In this document: positions 42,141 through 53,900 of the stretch, piece by piece
Position numbering within the stretch: the stretch's first letter is position 1
Layout of the letters: each line of letters starts with the position of its first letter
Assembly: GCA_035079385.1 (NCBI GenBank)
Contig: JAVHKY010000004.1
Span: 12,245,001-12,309,000, forward strand
Source of the DNA: Aspidiotus rigidus
Lineage: Eukaryota; Arthropoda; Insecta; Hemiptera; Diaspididae
Length of the DNA stretch: 64,000 nucleotides
Reading direction: 5' to 3'
Translations under genes and position numbers: made by a program
The notes under the pieces: model-generated
Database searches by the model: none
What the model saw: only the letters and a program-made list of their open reading frames with translations
What the model was told of the DNA's origin: nothing

Positions 42141-44823
42141 GCCGCACAGTGGTTCAATACTGAAAAAAGGTGAACTTTATTTTTTTTTCTTTCTACATTG
42201 CATAAAAGGAAGTGAGGGTAATGTTTCTTTAATGAATTTTGGTCGCTGAATTCATTTTTAGAGGTATTTCCATGTTAACCCCTCACCAAGAGATGCCACA
42301 GGGGGCTTCACATGGTCAACATTTGAATTGATACCTTCCGTAGTTGGTTATTGGGTAAAAACTTGCATAGGGTTTTTTTTTGGGTCGCTGAATTCATTTT
42401 TGGGGTTAGTTTCATGTTAACCCCTCACTAAGAGATGCCACAGGGGGCTTCACATAGTCAAAATTTGAATTGATACCTTCCGTAGATTATTATTGGGTAA
42501 AAACTTGCATAGGGGGGTTTTTTGGGTCGCTGAATACATTTTTGGGGTTAGTTTCATGTTAACCCCTCACTAGGAGATGCCACAGGGGGCTTCACATAGT
42601 CAAAATTTGAATTGATAGCTTCCGTAGATGATTATTGGGTAAAAACTTGCATAGGGGGTTTTTTTGGGTTGCTGAATTCATTTTTGGTGTTAATTTCATG
42701 TTAACCCCTCACTAAGAGATGCCACAGGGGGCTTCACATAGTCAAAATTTGAATTGATACCTTCCGTAGATTATTATTGGGTAAAAACTTACATAGGGGG
42801 GTTTTTTGGGTCGCTGAATACATTTTTGGGGTTAGTTTCATGTTAACCCCTCACTAGGAGATGCCACAGGGGGCTTCACATAGTCAAAATTTGAATTGAT
42901 ACCTTCCGTAGATGATTATTGGGTAAAAACTTGCATAGGGGGGTTTTTTGGGTTGCTGAATTCATTTTTGGGGTTAGTTTCATGTTAACCCTTCACTAAG
43001 AGATGCCACAGGGGGCTTCACAAAGTCAAAATTTGAATTGATACCTTCCGTAGATGATTATTGGGTAAAAACTTGCATAGGGTTTTTTTTTGGGTCGCTG
43101 AATTCATTTTTGGGGTTAATTTCATGTTAACCCCTCACTAAGAGATGCCACAGGGGGCTTCACATAGTCAAAATTTGAATTGATACCTTCCGTAGATGAT
43201 TATTGGGTAAAAACTTGCATAGGGGGGTTTTTTGGGTTGCTGAATTCATTTTTGGGGTTAGTTTCATGTTAACCCCTCACTAAGAGATGCCACAGGGGGC
43301 TTCACATGGTCAAAATTTGAATTGATACCTTCCGTCGATGATTATTGGGTAAAAACTCGCATAGGGTTTTTTTTGGGTCGCTGAATTCATTTTTGGGGTT
43401 AGTTTCATGTTAACCCCTCACTAAGAGATGCCACAGGGGGCTTCACATAGTCAAAATTTGAATTGATACCTTCCGTAGATGATTATTGGGTAAAAACTTG
43501 CATAGGGGGGTTTTTTGGGTCGCTGAATTCATTTTTTGGGTTAGTTTCATGTTAACACTTCACTAAGAGATGCCACAGGGGGCTTCACAAAGTCAAAATT
43601 TGAATTGATACCTTCTGTAGATGATTATTGGGTAAAAACTTGCATAGGGGGTTTTTTTGGGTCGCTGAATTCATTTTTGGGGTTAGTTTCATGTTAACCC
43701 CTCACTAAGAGATGCCACAGGGGGCTTCACATAGTCAAAATTTGAATTGATACCTTCCGTAGATGATTATTGGGTAAAAACTTGCATAGGGGGTTTTTTT
43801 GGGTCGCTGAATTCATTTTTGGGGTTAGTTTCATGTTAACCCCTCACTAAGAGATGCCACAGGGGGCTTCACATAGTCAAAATTTGAATTGATACCTTCC
43901 GTAGATGATTATTGGGTAAAAACTTGCATAGGGGGGGTTTTTGGGTCGCTGAATTCATTTTTGAGGTTGGTTTTAAGTTAACCCTTCATAAAGAGGAGCC
44001 ACAAAGGGTCAACACCTTTCAAGTTTGAAATACATAATATTTTTATGAAAAGTATAGAGGGGTCACAATACATTTTTTTTTTTAGTTATTTTCGACTTGA
44101 CCCTTCATGAAAAGGTACCACAAGGGCTTAATACCATTGAAATTCGAAACAATAATTTTGTGACAATTTGTTGGGTGAAAAACTAGTTTGGGAAGACTTA
44201 AAATCTCTTGAATAGATACGAGAAGAAACATAGCATGCGTAGGCCTCGCGAGTCAGCAGTTTTGTGTTTTTTCTGCGGTTACGCCATTTTAAACGAACCC
44301 CGCAGACGAAGTGGCGACTAGCGGCAGGAAGGGACTGCATAGATACAAGGCGTTGACCTCACTGCACACTACGGTACCTGACTTGGTGCGTCCTGAAGTG
44401 TCCTTCTAAACTAAATGAATCAATTAAAGGTTGAACCCCTTAAAGGCGCATGGATAGCCGACCGTACATGCTAATGCGCTAGATTTTTAGTATGTTGTTT
44501 TTTAATGCCATTATTCGCAGGAATTGTGCAGAACCCCGACTATGCTCTGAAATAGCGCGTGTTTTCATGGTAAAACAATTTACTGAATTTTTGGACCTCT
44601 GTAATGGTGAGCTCAAATTGGGGCAAATATGAGTTTATTGAATTTTGCAAATACACGAAAAGTTGGGATGTCCTAAGTGCTTTCGAATTGCATATGTCTC
44701 CATGTCCAACAAACACCTTCATTTTTTGATTGATGTTCACCTTCTTTCAATTTTGAACCACTGTGGGCCGGCCGGACAGCGGACGTTTTTTCTGGAAAAT
44801 TCCCCGATAAAACAGATTCCCTG
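41843..44823. mobile_element. TIR-family element enclosing the 142-bp minisatellite
   Basis: The left end cagggaacctgttttatggg at 41,843 faces the inverted right end ccccgataaaacagattccctg, finishing at 44,823. Just inside the right end is a gggccggccggac word also found just inside the 21,292 end (about 21,330). The pairing suggests that the minisatellite and its flanks lie within one element copy. The alternative, two unrelated half-copies, cannot be excluded. Confidence 0.45.
42242..44195. repeat. Minisatellite: 12 units of 141-143 bp plus diverged units
   Basis: Unit starts (gtcgctgaat / gttgctgaat) fall at 42,242, 42,383, 42,526, 42,668, 42,810, 42,952, 43,094, 43,236, 43,377, 43,519, 43,661 and 43,803. 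A thirteenth, diverging unit starts at 43,944. Each unit holds catgttaacccctcactaag, gatgccacagggggcttcac, caaaatttgaattgatacc and gggtaaaaacttgcatag. The G/T homopolymer before each start varies in length. Copies are more than 95% alike in the middle and decay at the right edge (43,944-44,195). No frame runs through the unit. Confidence 0.95.
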
Positions 44824-46935
44824 TTAAGAAGATCCATTGTAACGATAGGGGGAACACCCTCCAGACTCTCTAATTTTAGGATAAGTTTGAGTACAATTTC
44901 AAACGTCTCAAGGCTCCACAATTTTTTCAAAATTCCCACGTCTCTCAAAACTGAGCATCTTTTCAGGATTTTCCATCGTTTTGATTCTTCGTCAGGTCAC
45001 AACGTTCAACCAAATCCCAAGAAGGGAGTAAATCTAAATTCTAGTGCAACATTAAAGCGTGTCGAAAATGGGTCCTTCGAAGGATTCGAACGGTACTCAC
45101 TGTCACATGTTTCTTCCTACCGTGTTTATAAGATTACATTTTGTTCTCTGTATAAATGATACGTTTCAGGATGAAATACTCAATGAGAAAGGCGTGGGTC
45201 ATTCTATACCTGCGCGCTAAGTCAATTTTCAGCTCTACGAACGACGGTGTCGTCAATTCGAGTAACGGAAACATCTTATTATCATGTTACGCACGTAAAT
45301 CGTATAGCTGCATGAAGGTACATTGTATACACAGATACAACAGTTAGCGAGTCATTACTGGATTAACGGGACTTCCGAAAGAAAATCGTACATACCGACT
45401 CTCGCCGACCTCTACTGTAAACAAAGACGACTCTACACTAAATGCAGCTCGGAGAATGCATCAGTCGCGTAATCTAACCATTGCACCGCCGCCATGGCAC
45501 AATAAATAACAATTTGCGAATGCATTTTTCATACTCGTAAAAGTGAACGTACTATCGTATAAAGGAGAAAGCGAATAAGACGAACGTTCGTCCTTCTTCG
45601 CTCGCACCATGGTCATTGCATTTACTCGCCAGACTCGGCTGACCCCGTTGTTCCATTTTATTGTTCACGCGAATAATCAGAATATCGCACACTTTTCCGC
45701 GTGACGCCTTTCACCTCGCCTCACGTGAAAAAAAAAAACAATCAACGATTAGTCTTTTCCTTCCTTCAATTTTCATTCTTGACATTTCGACGAGCTTTTC
45801 GTCCGTCGCAATTAAGTCATGTTCATCCTGCTAGCTCGAGCCTGTGTGCAAGAACCGTTCATTACGTTGGTTATTTTGCAATTCCGGATCAATGAAATTC
45901 TTTCAGCATTACACATTCTCGGAAGGGCGGTGTTATAACGCCTTCGGTACATTGTAAGTATAATTTGTACTTACTACAGTATAGAGTACTCTTACCCATC
46001 TTACCGGAGATTGATCGCGCAATCAGTTACGTTCATCTGACTGACACGTTCTACAACGTCGAGCACGGGACACGACGACGATGCTGGGACGTGCTCATAT
46101 ACCCGCTAGTGTACGGAATTTTCCGCCTATGTGGGACAACCTAATTAATTTACTCGTTAGATTGATTCGTTATTAGGTATACTTCTTTTTTTTTATTGTT
46201 AATTTTCGTTCGTTCATTTGTTTCCGTATTGTGCACGAGCGCACGTACATTTCATACACTCGTATCTTTGGAACCTACATTCAATTCTCTTTTTATGCGA
46301 CGATGAGGAACGGATGAACAAACGAACACGCCTTTTGACCCATTCATCCGCTTTTAATCAACCATATATTATATTTTATAATATTCGTTTGACTGATGAT
46401 GGCTCAATCTGTACCGAGCAACACGGCACTCGAAATAGACCAGGAAATCTAACCATGAAACACTGGTTGTCCGCGCCGCTAAGGTGATTTTCCAAACTAT
46501 GTTAGTCAAAAAATGCGACGCATCTGTGATACCAATAAAAATTTGGGTAATAGTATCGAGATTAAAAATAATCTGAATCTCACGATATTCCAAGTTTTAA
46601 AACAGACGTCCCCCTCATCGTAAATAGAATTCAAAAGCTCAAATCTCCGGGAGCACCCTACACCTGTCGAAATACTTTTTTTGGATCATTCCCAAAATAA
46701 AACTTCGTCCCCAGAGATGAAGCTAAGCAAAAATTTATGAATGCTCGACTCTTTTTCTTGCCTTTCTTTCATGATAAATAGGTGATCGACAGGTTTGCCA
46801 ATGAAGACAAGGAAATGATAGTGAAATAGTGACTCACAAAACAAAAAAAAAATCAATTGTAGATCAGTCTAGAGAACTACAGCAACAATCGCAATTGGAT
46901 ACACTACTCAAAAAATAAGATTAGTTCAAGGCAAA
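44824..46935. other. No confident gene
   Basis: At 45,170-45,221 (+) a short open segment (DEILNEKGVGHSIPAR, then stop) follows a good acceptor (gatacgtttcag), which could be a last exon, but no partner exon is identified. Other frames lack support. Confidence 0.3.
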
Positions 46936-47580
46936 ACACCACTACTCCTTAATCATGAGTGTGATGAGGTGTAAGTAGAGTACTAGAAATTAAAAGGGCC
47001 CTCTCCGAAAAAGATCGGCTTTTGCTGAACACCTTTTGGATTCCGACCATAAGTTTGGTCTCCAACAAGCCGTCTTGCTCCATTGTGAGAATCCCCTCCG
47101 TCGACGGTTAGGCCTCAAAGGAAGGGGCGTAGGTGTGAGCATCCCGTTTGGAACACCATCATGACTGTTCTCTTCCACGGTCGACTGAGGTCAAGAGTTA
47201 ATTAAAGTAGTCTCACTGCTCGTTGGGGGTTGGAGGTTAGCAGGGAGATACTGAAGTCATTCGCGTAGAGGCGTTCAAAAAGGGGAAAGTTGACACTGTT
47301 TGTTGAGCCATTTGTAGCAATTAGAGAGAGAGAAACATTCCATTCTTCTCACCGGAGGATACCGGTGGGAAAAGTATTAGTTTTGAATTCTAACCGTTAG
47401 AAATCTGTCATGGAGGGAGGATTGGAGGGGTTTGGGTGAATTTCCTCGAAGGTCAATGATACATAATTTGAGGCACAGGGAGACGCTCGCAGGAAATCGA
47501 AGAAAATGTAGTAGTTTTGAGTTTGAGCGGAGGGCTTCCTTAATTTGAAGGTTCAAGACAGAATCTGGCTTGGAGGGCTT
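46936..47580 (-). mobile_element. PLE 5'-end fragment (family of copy 1), - strand
   Basis: In reverse complement, ctctacttacacctcatcacactcatgat (46,941-46,980) matches the start signature of PLE copy 1 at 2,421-2,450. The sequence upstream of it on the - strand (to 47,575) matches the 2,110-2,300 leader. The coding region itself is missing downstream. Confidence 0.5.
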
Positions 47581-50205
47581 TAAAATCTTTGCGGAAGCCT
47601 TTCGAAAGTTCTCTTAAAATGGATTTTGTTTTCAAGTAGGGATTTTGCAGTACTGATGCGTTATTGGCTGAGTGATTCGCTCTTAGATACCAAATAATAT
47701 AAGAAATCCCCTTTCTCGGTTGATACTCTCAATGAATTAAAGATTTAGTCACTACTTTACGTCGGTATTCCGGTATTTTCGGTCCAACGGTAAGGTACAA
47801 AAAAGTTTGAAGGCTAGGCAACGGAAGAGCGAGAGATTTCAACCTGGTTCCATCCTCCACCAAAAAATATTCAAAGAAATTTCTACTTTCAAGATGCATT
47901 CACGAAGAAAATTTCGACCCTATATGAGGAAGAAGGAGGACGAGCTTCAAAAAATTTCAACATCCCTGAGAAACGATCGCACGGTATTCTAATTTCAGCG
48001 GTTTCTATTTTCTTAAACAAAACAGTCATTTTGGAAACCTTCAACAGAATACAAGCAAATTTGGTCACTGGTTGACAATGAGAATAAGATCTGGTACGAT
48101 GAAATCAAGCAAAGAGTATCAATTTGAGACACGAGATGAAGGAACAAACCGAATACTTCTTTATAAATAATTCAAAACAGAAATAAATACCAAGAAACGA
48201 ACGACTAAGAATTGAATGAAACAGTGAAACAAGCATTATACAAACAAAAAAAAAGAGTAAGATATACATTCGTTAATTCCTAGATTCAAATACATACAAC
48301 TCTTACAAATACAAATGATGAGAGAAGAAAAAATGGGCATTCAGTCATCACCGAATAGTTGTTCCAAGACAGAATGAACAACTTTCCTACACCATTTTGT
48401 CGGCTGTGTCAACACAATAAGAAAAAGTAAAACCGTATTGCGAGTAAAGAACTTATTTGAAGGGTGAGATACTGAAATACGGGTATTTTAATAACGACAC
48501 AAGAAAAAAAAAAGAGTTCTTTTCACACGAAAAATTTCTGAACCCTTTAAATACTGGATCAGCATTTCTTGGACTCCGAATAACAAAAAAGCCACGCTCA
48601 AGAACAGGTGAAAAAAATTGAAGATAGTTTTGAGCTGGTCTAACTGAGTTTTCTCCGTTTTCGAATGAATAAATTATTTATTCTGCCACGCTTCGTTGAG
48701 TCTATGTCAGTGAGAATACACGAGGTCGAAAGTACACCTGTTCGAACCATTTTTAAAATCATGGAGTACAATTTTCATTTTTTTGGCCTTTGCTAAAACC
48801 ACAACACGTCGTGTCAGACGGTCAACGTTTACTTTGTTTTTACGCTACGATGCGAAACACAGTTTAGAGCAAGAAATGACGCGGAAAAATACGAATATCG
48901 ATCGAAAGTAACGAAACAAATAGCGAGTAAAATGTCAATTTTCTTCGTTCTTGACGACCTATTACCTTAACGATTCCTACAGGGCAAAAGATGGAAGAGT
49001 AATTTCTTTATTTTAAAATGACGAATTTCATGACAAGAGTAAAAAGCAACCTACTGCCACATGAAAAATTCCACACACACAATTTCTGAAATCGAGCTAC
49101 TTTTATCATCGCATATTCGTACTATTCTCAATCTGCGAAAATTGAAATTTCCGCCAATAAAACCAACAAAGCAGCCTACATTAGTATGATGTACAACAAT
49201 ACAAACAACATAATGTATACAATCAGGGAGCATGAATAGGCAGACGTAAATCGTAGAACGTTATTCACTCCTACTCACTATTTTGATTACGACGTATCCA
49301 TATTTTTTTAGTCTGTCAACCCTTCCGACTATGCGAATCTGGAGTGAAGAAATACGTAGAATTAAATGACGAAACGTGACGACTATTTCGTATTTTTTAC
49401 AGTCTACGACGGATCCTGGCATATGGATCAGGATGGCAATTAATACATTCTCAACGAGTTCAAGTACTTCATGAGATAGTAAATTCCACCAGATGTGATC
49501 ATAGCATATAGATGGGAGATACTAGGCAAGTAGCAGTAAATTATCTCTGTGTTTGAACTTACTTCGTGAAAGTTGGATCGTTTCAGAATATCGAGAGCCA
49601 TAATACTGAATAAATGTCACGCAGTGACATCAATTGTACATCGAACAAACGAGAACGTCGATCGACGAGATAACTTCATCCTGCATGATGGAGCGATAAG
49701 AAAAAAATTAGGATGAAGATAGTCAATAGCAACGATTGAAATGTCCTAAAAAGTCAACGTACCTGCTCACGACCTCATCTTTGCCTGCTGCGATTCGAAC
49801 TTGAACGGATGAATAATCCAGTTGCTAACGACTCACCGAAATTTAAATTAAAACTTTTTTCATAAATCACTTGGGCGTGCCATACACAAACGGGAGACCG
49901 GTATGAATATCGAAATCTTCGCGGAAAAGGAATTACCGTGGATTTCGAAGGGAACGTACCGACAAGTAGTTGAGATTATCTTATCGAAAATATTCGTATT
50001 TCTTCCTATTCATCGGTAGAAAAATATATTAATCAGTATATGATTCATACTTAAGGAATTGAGCAATAACGAGAATAAATTATTAATAATTCTTTCACGA
50101 GAAAACGACAACAGTCTAAACAGCGAATAATTATTATAAGGGAATTCAATTTCACGTTCACACACAATCTACATAAACAAACAAAGCTACTGTTCACCGT
50201 GCAAG
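47581..50205. other. Upstream of DENND5, no gene seen
   Basis: AT-rich sequence with short frames only. Non-coding first exons and the promoter of the DENND5-type gene may lie here, but no element can be named from sequence. Confidence 0.4.
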
Positions 50206-50463
50206 ATGTACAATGATATAGAGATTGAATTCATGAGCACCGTTTCAGTGGATTTGGATTTAACTGTGGTGCGGAGAGAAGCGCTGACGGGTAAAAAACG
50301 TTGGATAATATTATTGAAGTATCTGCAGAACAAGGATCGGAGGAATAGGATTGTCGATAAATTGTATCATGAGCCTTATTCTTCTGATCGTCATTTTGCA
50401 GATACGTCAATGGCGAGAAGATTCTCTTTCATTGGTTCTTCGACGCAGCATTCAGCCAATTAG
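50206..50463 (+). CDS. Hypothetical 85-codon frame upstream of DENND5
   Basis: ATG in a reasonable context (gcaagATG) opens a frame of 85 codons (MYNDIEIEFMSTVSVDLDL..., later LTGKKRWIILLKYLQNKDRRN). It is charged and not low-complexity, but no domain is recognised and no splice link to the DENND5 start at 50,966 is clear. It could be a small gene, an upstream reading frame, or chance. Confidence 0.25.
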   Translation: MYNDIEIEFMSTVSVDLDLTVVRREALTGKKRWIILLKYLQNKDRRNRIVDKLYHEPYSSDRHFADTSMARRFSFIGSSTQHSAN

Positions 50464-50965
50464 AGAACGGAAATACAACAACAAAACAAGGAGAGACAAC
50501 ACTGAAACAGTGTTGCTATCAATTTGTTTCATGCGTATGCGTGATTGTTTATTCCCCTTCTCACTCCTCCGTGTCAAATCACATGAAAAGAAAAACCCTT
50601 CTCCTAACTCCTACCCGCCAGAAAATCTAGTGCTAGTCCATTTCCATCTTTTCCTTGTTGTGTACGGTTCGTTCATGTCGATTTCCCATTTGGAAAAATG
50701 AAAGTTGTTGACTGTATGGTTGGTGTTTTATTTACGTTTCAAGTTCCAACTGCATGGCAGCTAGAGAATTATCATTGATAAAGAGTGAAGAATGGAATCG
50801 ATGTAATGAATATAATTAACCTTTGAACGAGTGTCAATTGCTTCAAGCGGGCTACTAAATGAAATTCTTTCATCATGTAACGTGTACTACGTTGACAAGT
50901 AAAGATGCTTTCAATATATTACTCTAAGTTTAGGAAATTTTCTTCGTCACCCTCTTCACTTTGAC

Positions 50966-53900
50966 ATGGACGTCAGCGCCGATAGAGTCAGTAGATTTGC
51001 GGATTATTTTGTCGTATGTGGTTTGGATTTGAAAACAGGCCTGGAACCAGACTTGATCTCGAGTAAGACTCAAAGATGCAGTTCTCTGTTTACTCGTGTT
51101 CCAAGCGATTTTTATAAACCTGTTTGCTTTGTTTCCAAAGGTGATAACCAACTACAGAATACGCCGCTCGACCGGGGTTACAAAAGTCACGTATTAACTC
51201 ACTATCCGGACTCTGTACCTTGGAATCCGTTCGACAAAGATGCTATCTGCTTGGTTAGTAATGGTAATGTATGCGCATTTCGCACAATACGAAAGGCTCA
51301 AATTGGGTTATGTTTGTTCACAGCTATCGTTACCTCACGGATTACGTTTTCGAACGCAAAAGCATAACCTCGATTCAAACTTTCATAGTTTTATCGTTAC
51401 GCAGAAAGACGGTCAGAGATATTATGGATTCAGTCTAGTGTTCTATGAAAAAGCTCATAATGAAATTTGTGGCGCCATGCAAACGCTTCAAGTTCGTTTG
51501 AAACAATATCTAGGGTACATGCATGATCAACATGCAACAGAGAATGAAATTTGTGACTTCAATTGCAGGCAATGCATTTGGCCGAAGTGTCTGGAGGACA
51601 GAAAAAGATGACAAATACGAATTATAATACGCGTTCGCTTCCCAGACACTTTAAAATGATGTCACAACAACTTAGTCTTCTGCAAAGTTATTACGATGTT
51701 TCTAAAGATGTATTGTACGTTACAAAATGTATTGCACTCATATCTCAACACCCTTATGTGCACGCTAGTTTTCAATTTCTATTCAGTTTATTCAGGTAAA
51801 TTGATTTGAAATTCAAATTCTTTCCTACGTCTTAAATCGCTTGGATATTGATGAGTATTTTGTTCCCAGAAATTGGAAAGAAGGCGGTTCAATATCTTTG
51901 GAGAGTTATGTTTACTATCTTTTGAACGAAGTCAAAGTTCCTTCCCCAGGTTATAGTCTTAGTTTCTACGTTAACCACGATTTCAAAGTTACCATTAGAT
52001 CTCCAGATTCCGAAGAGCTTCCTCTTTGCGATTTTCCTATTCGCGAAGTTTTTTATTTACTCGACGTTGATACGCTGCTCTATTTATTTACGAGCATTTT
52101 ATTGGAAAACCAAGTGCTCATTTGCTCTTCTAGTGAGTATTTCAGTCGGTGTATTTGAAAAATCATTACCAAAGATTCTACAAGATGCTTTCTTTTCGTA
52201 GATTATCAAAATCTCATGCTAGTCGCTGAAACTTTGAACACTTTATTGTTTCCTTTTTCGTGGCCGCACGTATACGTTCCTATTTTACCAGCTTCATTGA
52301 AACACTTTCTCGATGCTCCGGTGCCATTTATCATGGGCGTTAATCGTAACTCTAGTCCGAATTTTACGGCTGAAGTAAGAGTAGCTATAATCTCGAAAAT
52401 TCGTTGTTCGAAGTTTTGCCTTTAATCATTCATACCGTATTTTCAGGCAAACTTGTGTCTAGTTGATTTAGAAAATAGAACCATTCAGTTACCAGAAGAG
52501 TTACTAGTATTTTCGGATCACCGAGAATTCGCTTCCGATATCATGGATTTACTCGATCAGTACAACATACCAACACAAAATTTTTATAGGTAAGTTTTTG
52601 ATCACGTCAGAAATAAGAGAAATTTTATAATTTCAATGGAAAATTGGTGAATTTTTGGGTTCGTGCGAGACTTTTCTAAGTCGAACGAGTTTCCACGATT
52701 TTGTTACTTATATCAAAAGGGACCTGTCAATGTGTTCTTTCACTATTTCGAATTATTTCTTTCTTCATTCATTTTTTTCAGAATGATTAAAGGTTCAGAA
52801 AGTCGATATAAAATTAGAAGAACCGATCCTGTCGCCAAAATGTCCTTGTCTTCGGAAAATTTATTAAATTACTCCTTCTCCAGCCAAGACGATTTGGATA
52901 AGGCCTTTGATGGCATCCGTGAGTATGATTCCGTGACTGAATTATCAGAGATTATGATGTGTCTTCCAATTTCGATCTTATATTTACAGAATCGAATTTC
53001 CAAATGTTGGATTTTCCAACAGTCAATGGCAATGTCAATGACTATGTGGTAGATCGTGTTTTCAATGTCGCCGTTCGAGAATTGTTTCTCAATCGATTTT
53101 TGCATATATTCTTGTCTTACGAAAAATTCATCATACCACCGAACCAAGTGAGTTTACACGTTGTGTCATTTTGAGATGCAACAGTAAGAAAACATCTTCA
53201 AAACATGATATGTTTCTAATCTATAGGATCACGAGCAATGGCTCAACAATAAAGAAAGTTTACAAAACTTCGATAAAGCTTCCTTTCTCCGCGAACAAGC
53301 CAAAGATTACGCATTCCTATCGCAGTTTATAGAAACGCAAATGTTTACTAACTTTCTCGATTCAAAGATACAAAGTTACTGGTGCGCCAAAGAGCCTAGT
53401 CTGCGGATCTTCGATCATAGAATTAAGTTATTGCGCAAAAAGCACGCCGCGAGCTCCGTTACTAATTGCTCTTTCGAAATATGCAATACGGCTAACGACT
53501 TCCAGAACGTAGTTCGAGATCAGTATTCAAGAGTGGATATCGAATTGTCGCCACCTGAAGAGGTGTTCGTTAACCATTCTAAACCGTCGTATTCGAACGA
53601 TTTATTTCCGTTATTGAATTTTTCGAATTTTAAAACTACAATTCCGAGGTATTTTCAAGAGTTATGAAAGTAGGTTTGCTACTCTATCTCTCAGTATAAT
53701 GATTCAAAATTTTGTCGTAGATCGAATAAGAAATCGCGTATGTGTGGAGATAATGCTTATGAGGGGGATGTAATGACCCGGAGCGGAAGTGAAGCGCATC
53801 CTTCTGCTTTTGGCGAACGGTTAACGATTGTGAAATCGAATAATAATAGTCCATCTCACGTTAGTCCAGCTATGATCGCTCAAACCAATTGGAATTTTGT

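Noticed and set aside
45440..45500. tRNA-like sequence on the - strand (gcaatggttagattacgcg)
   Set aside because: Only an A-box-like half is present; no B box and no clover-leaf.
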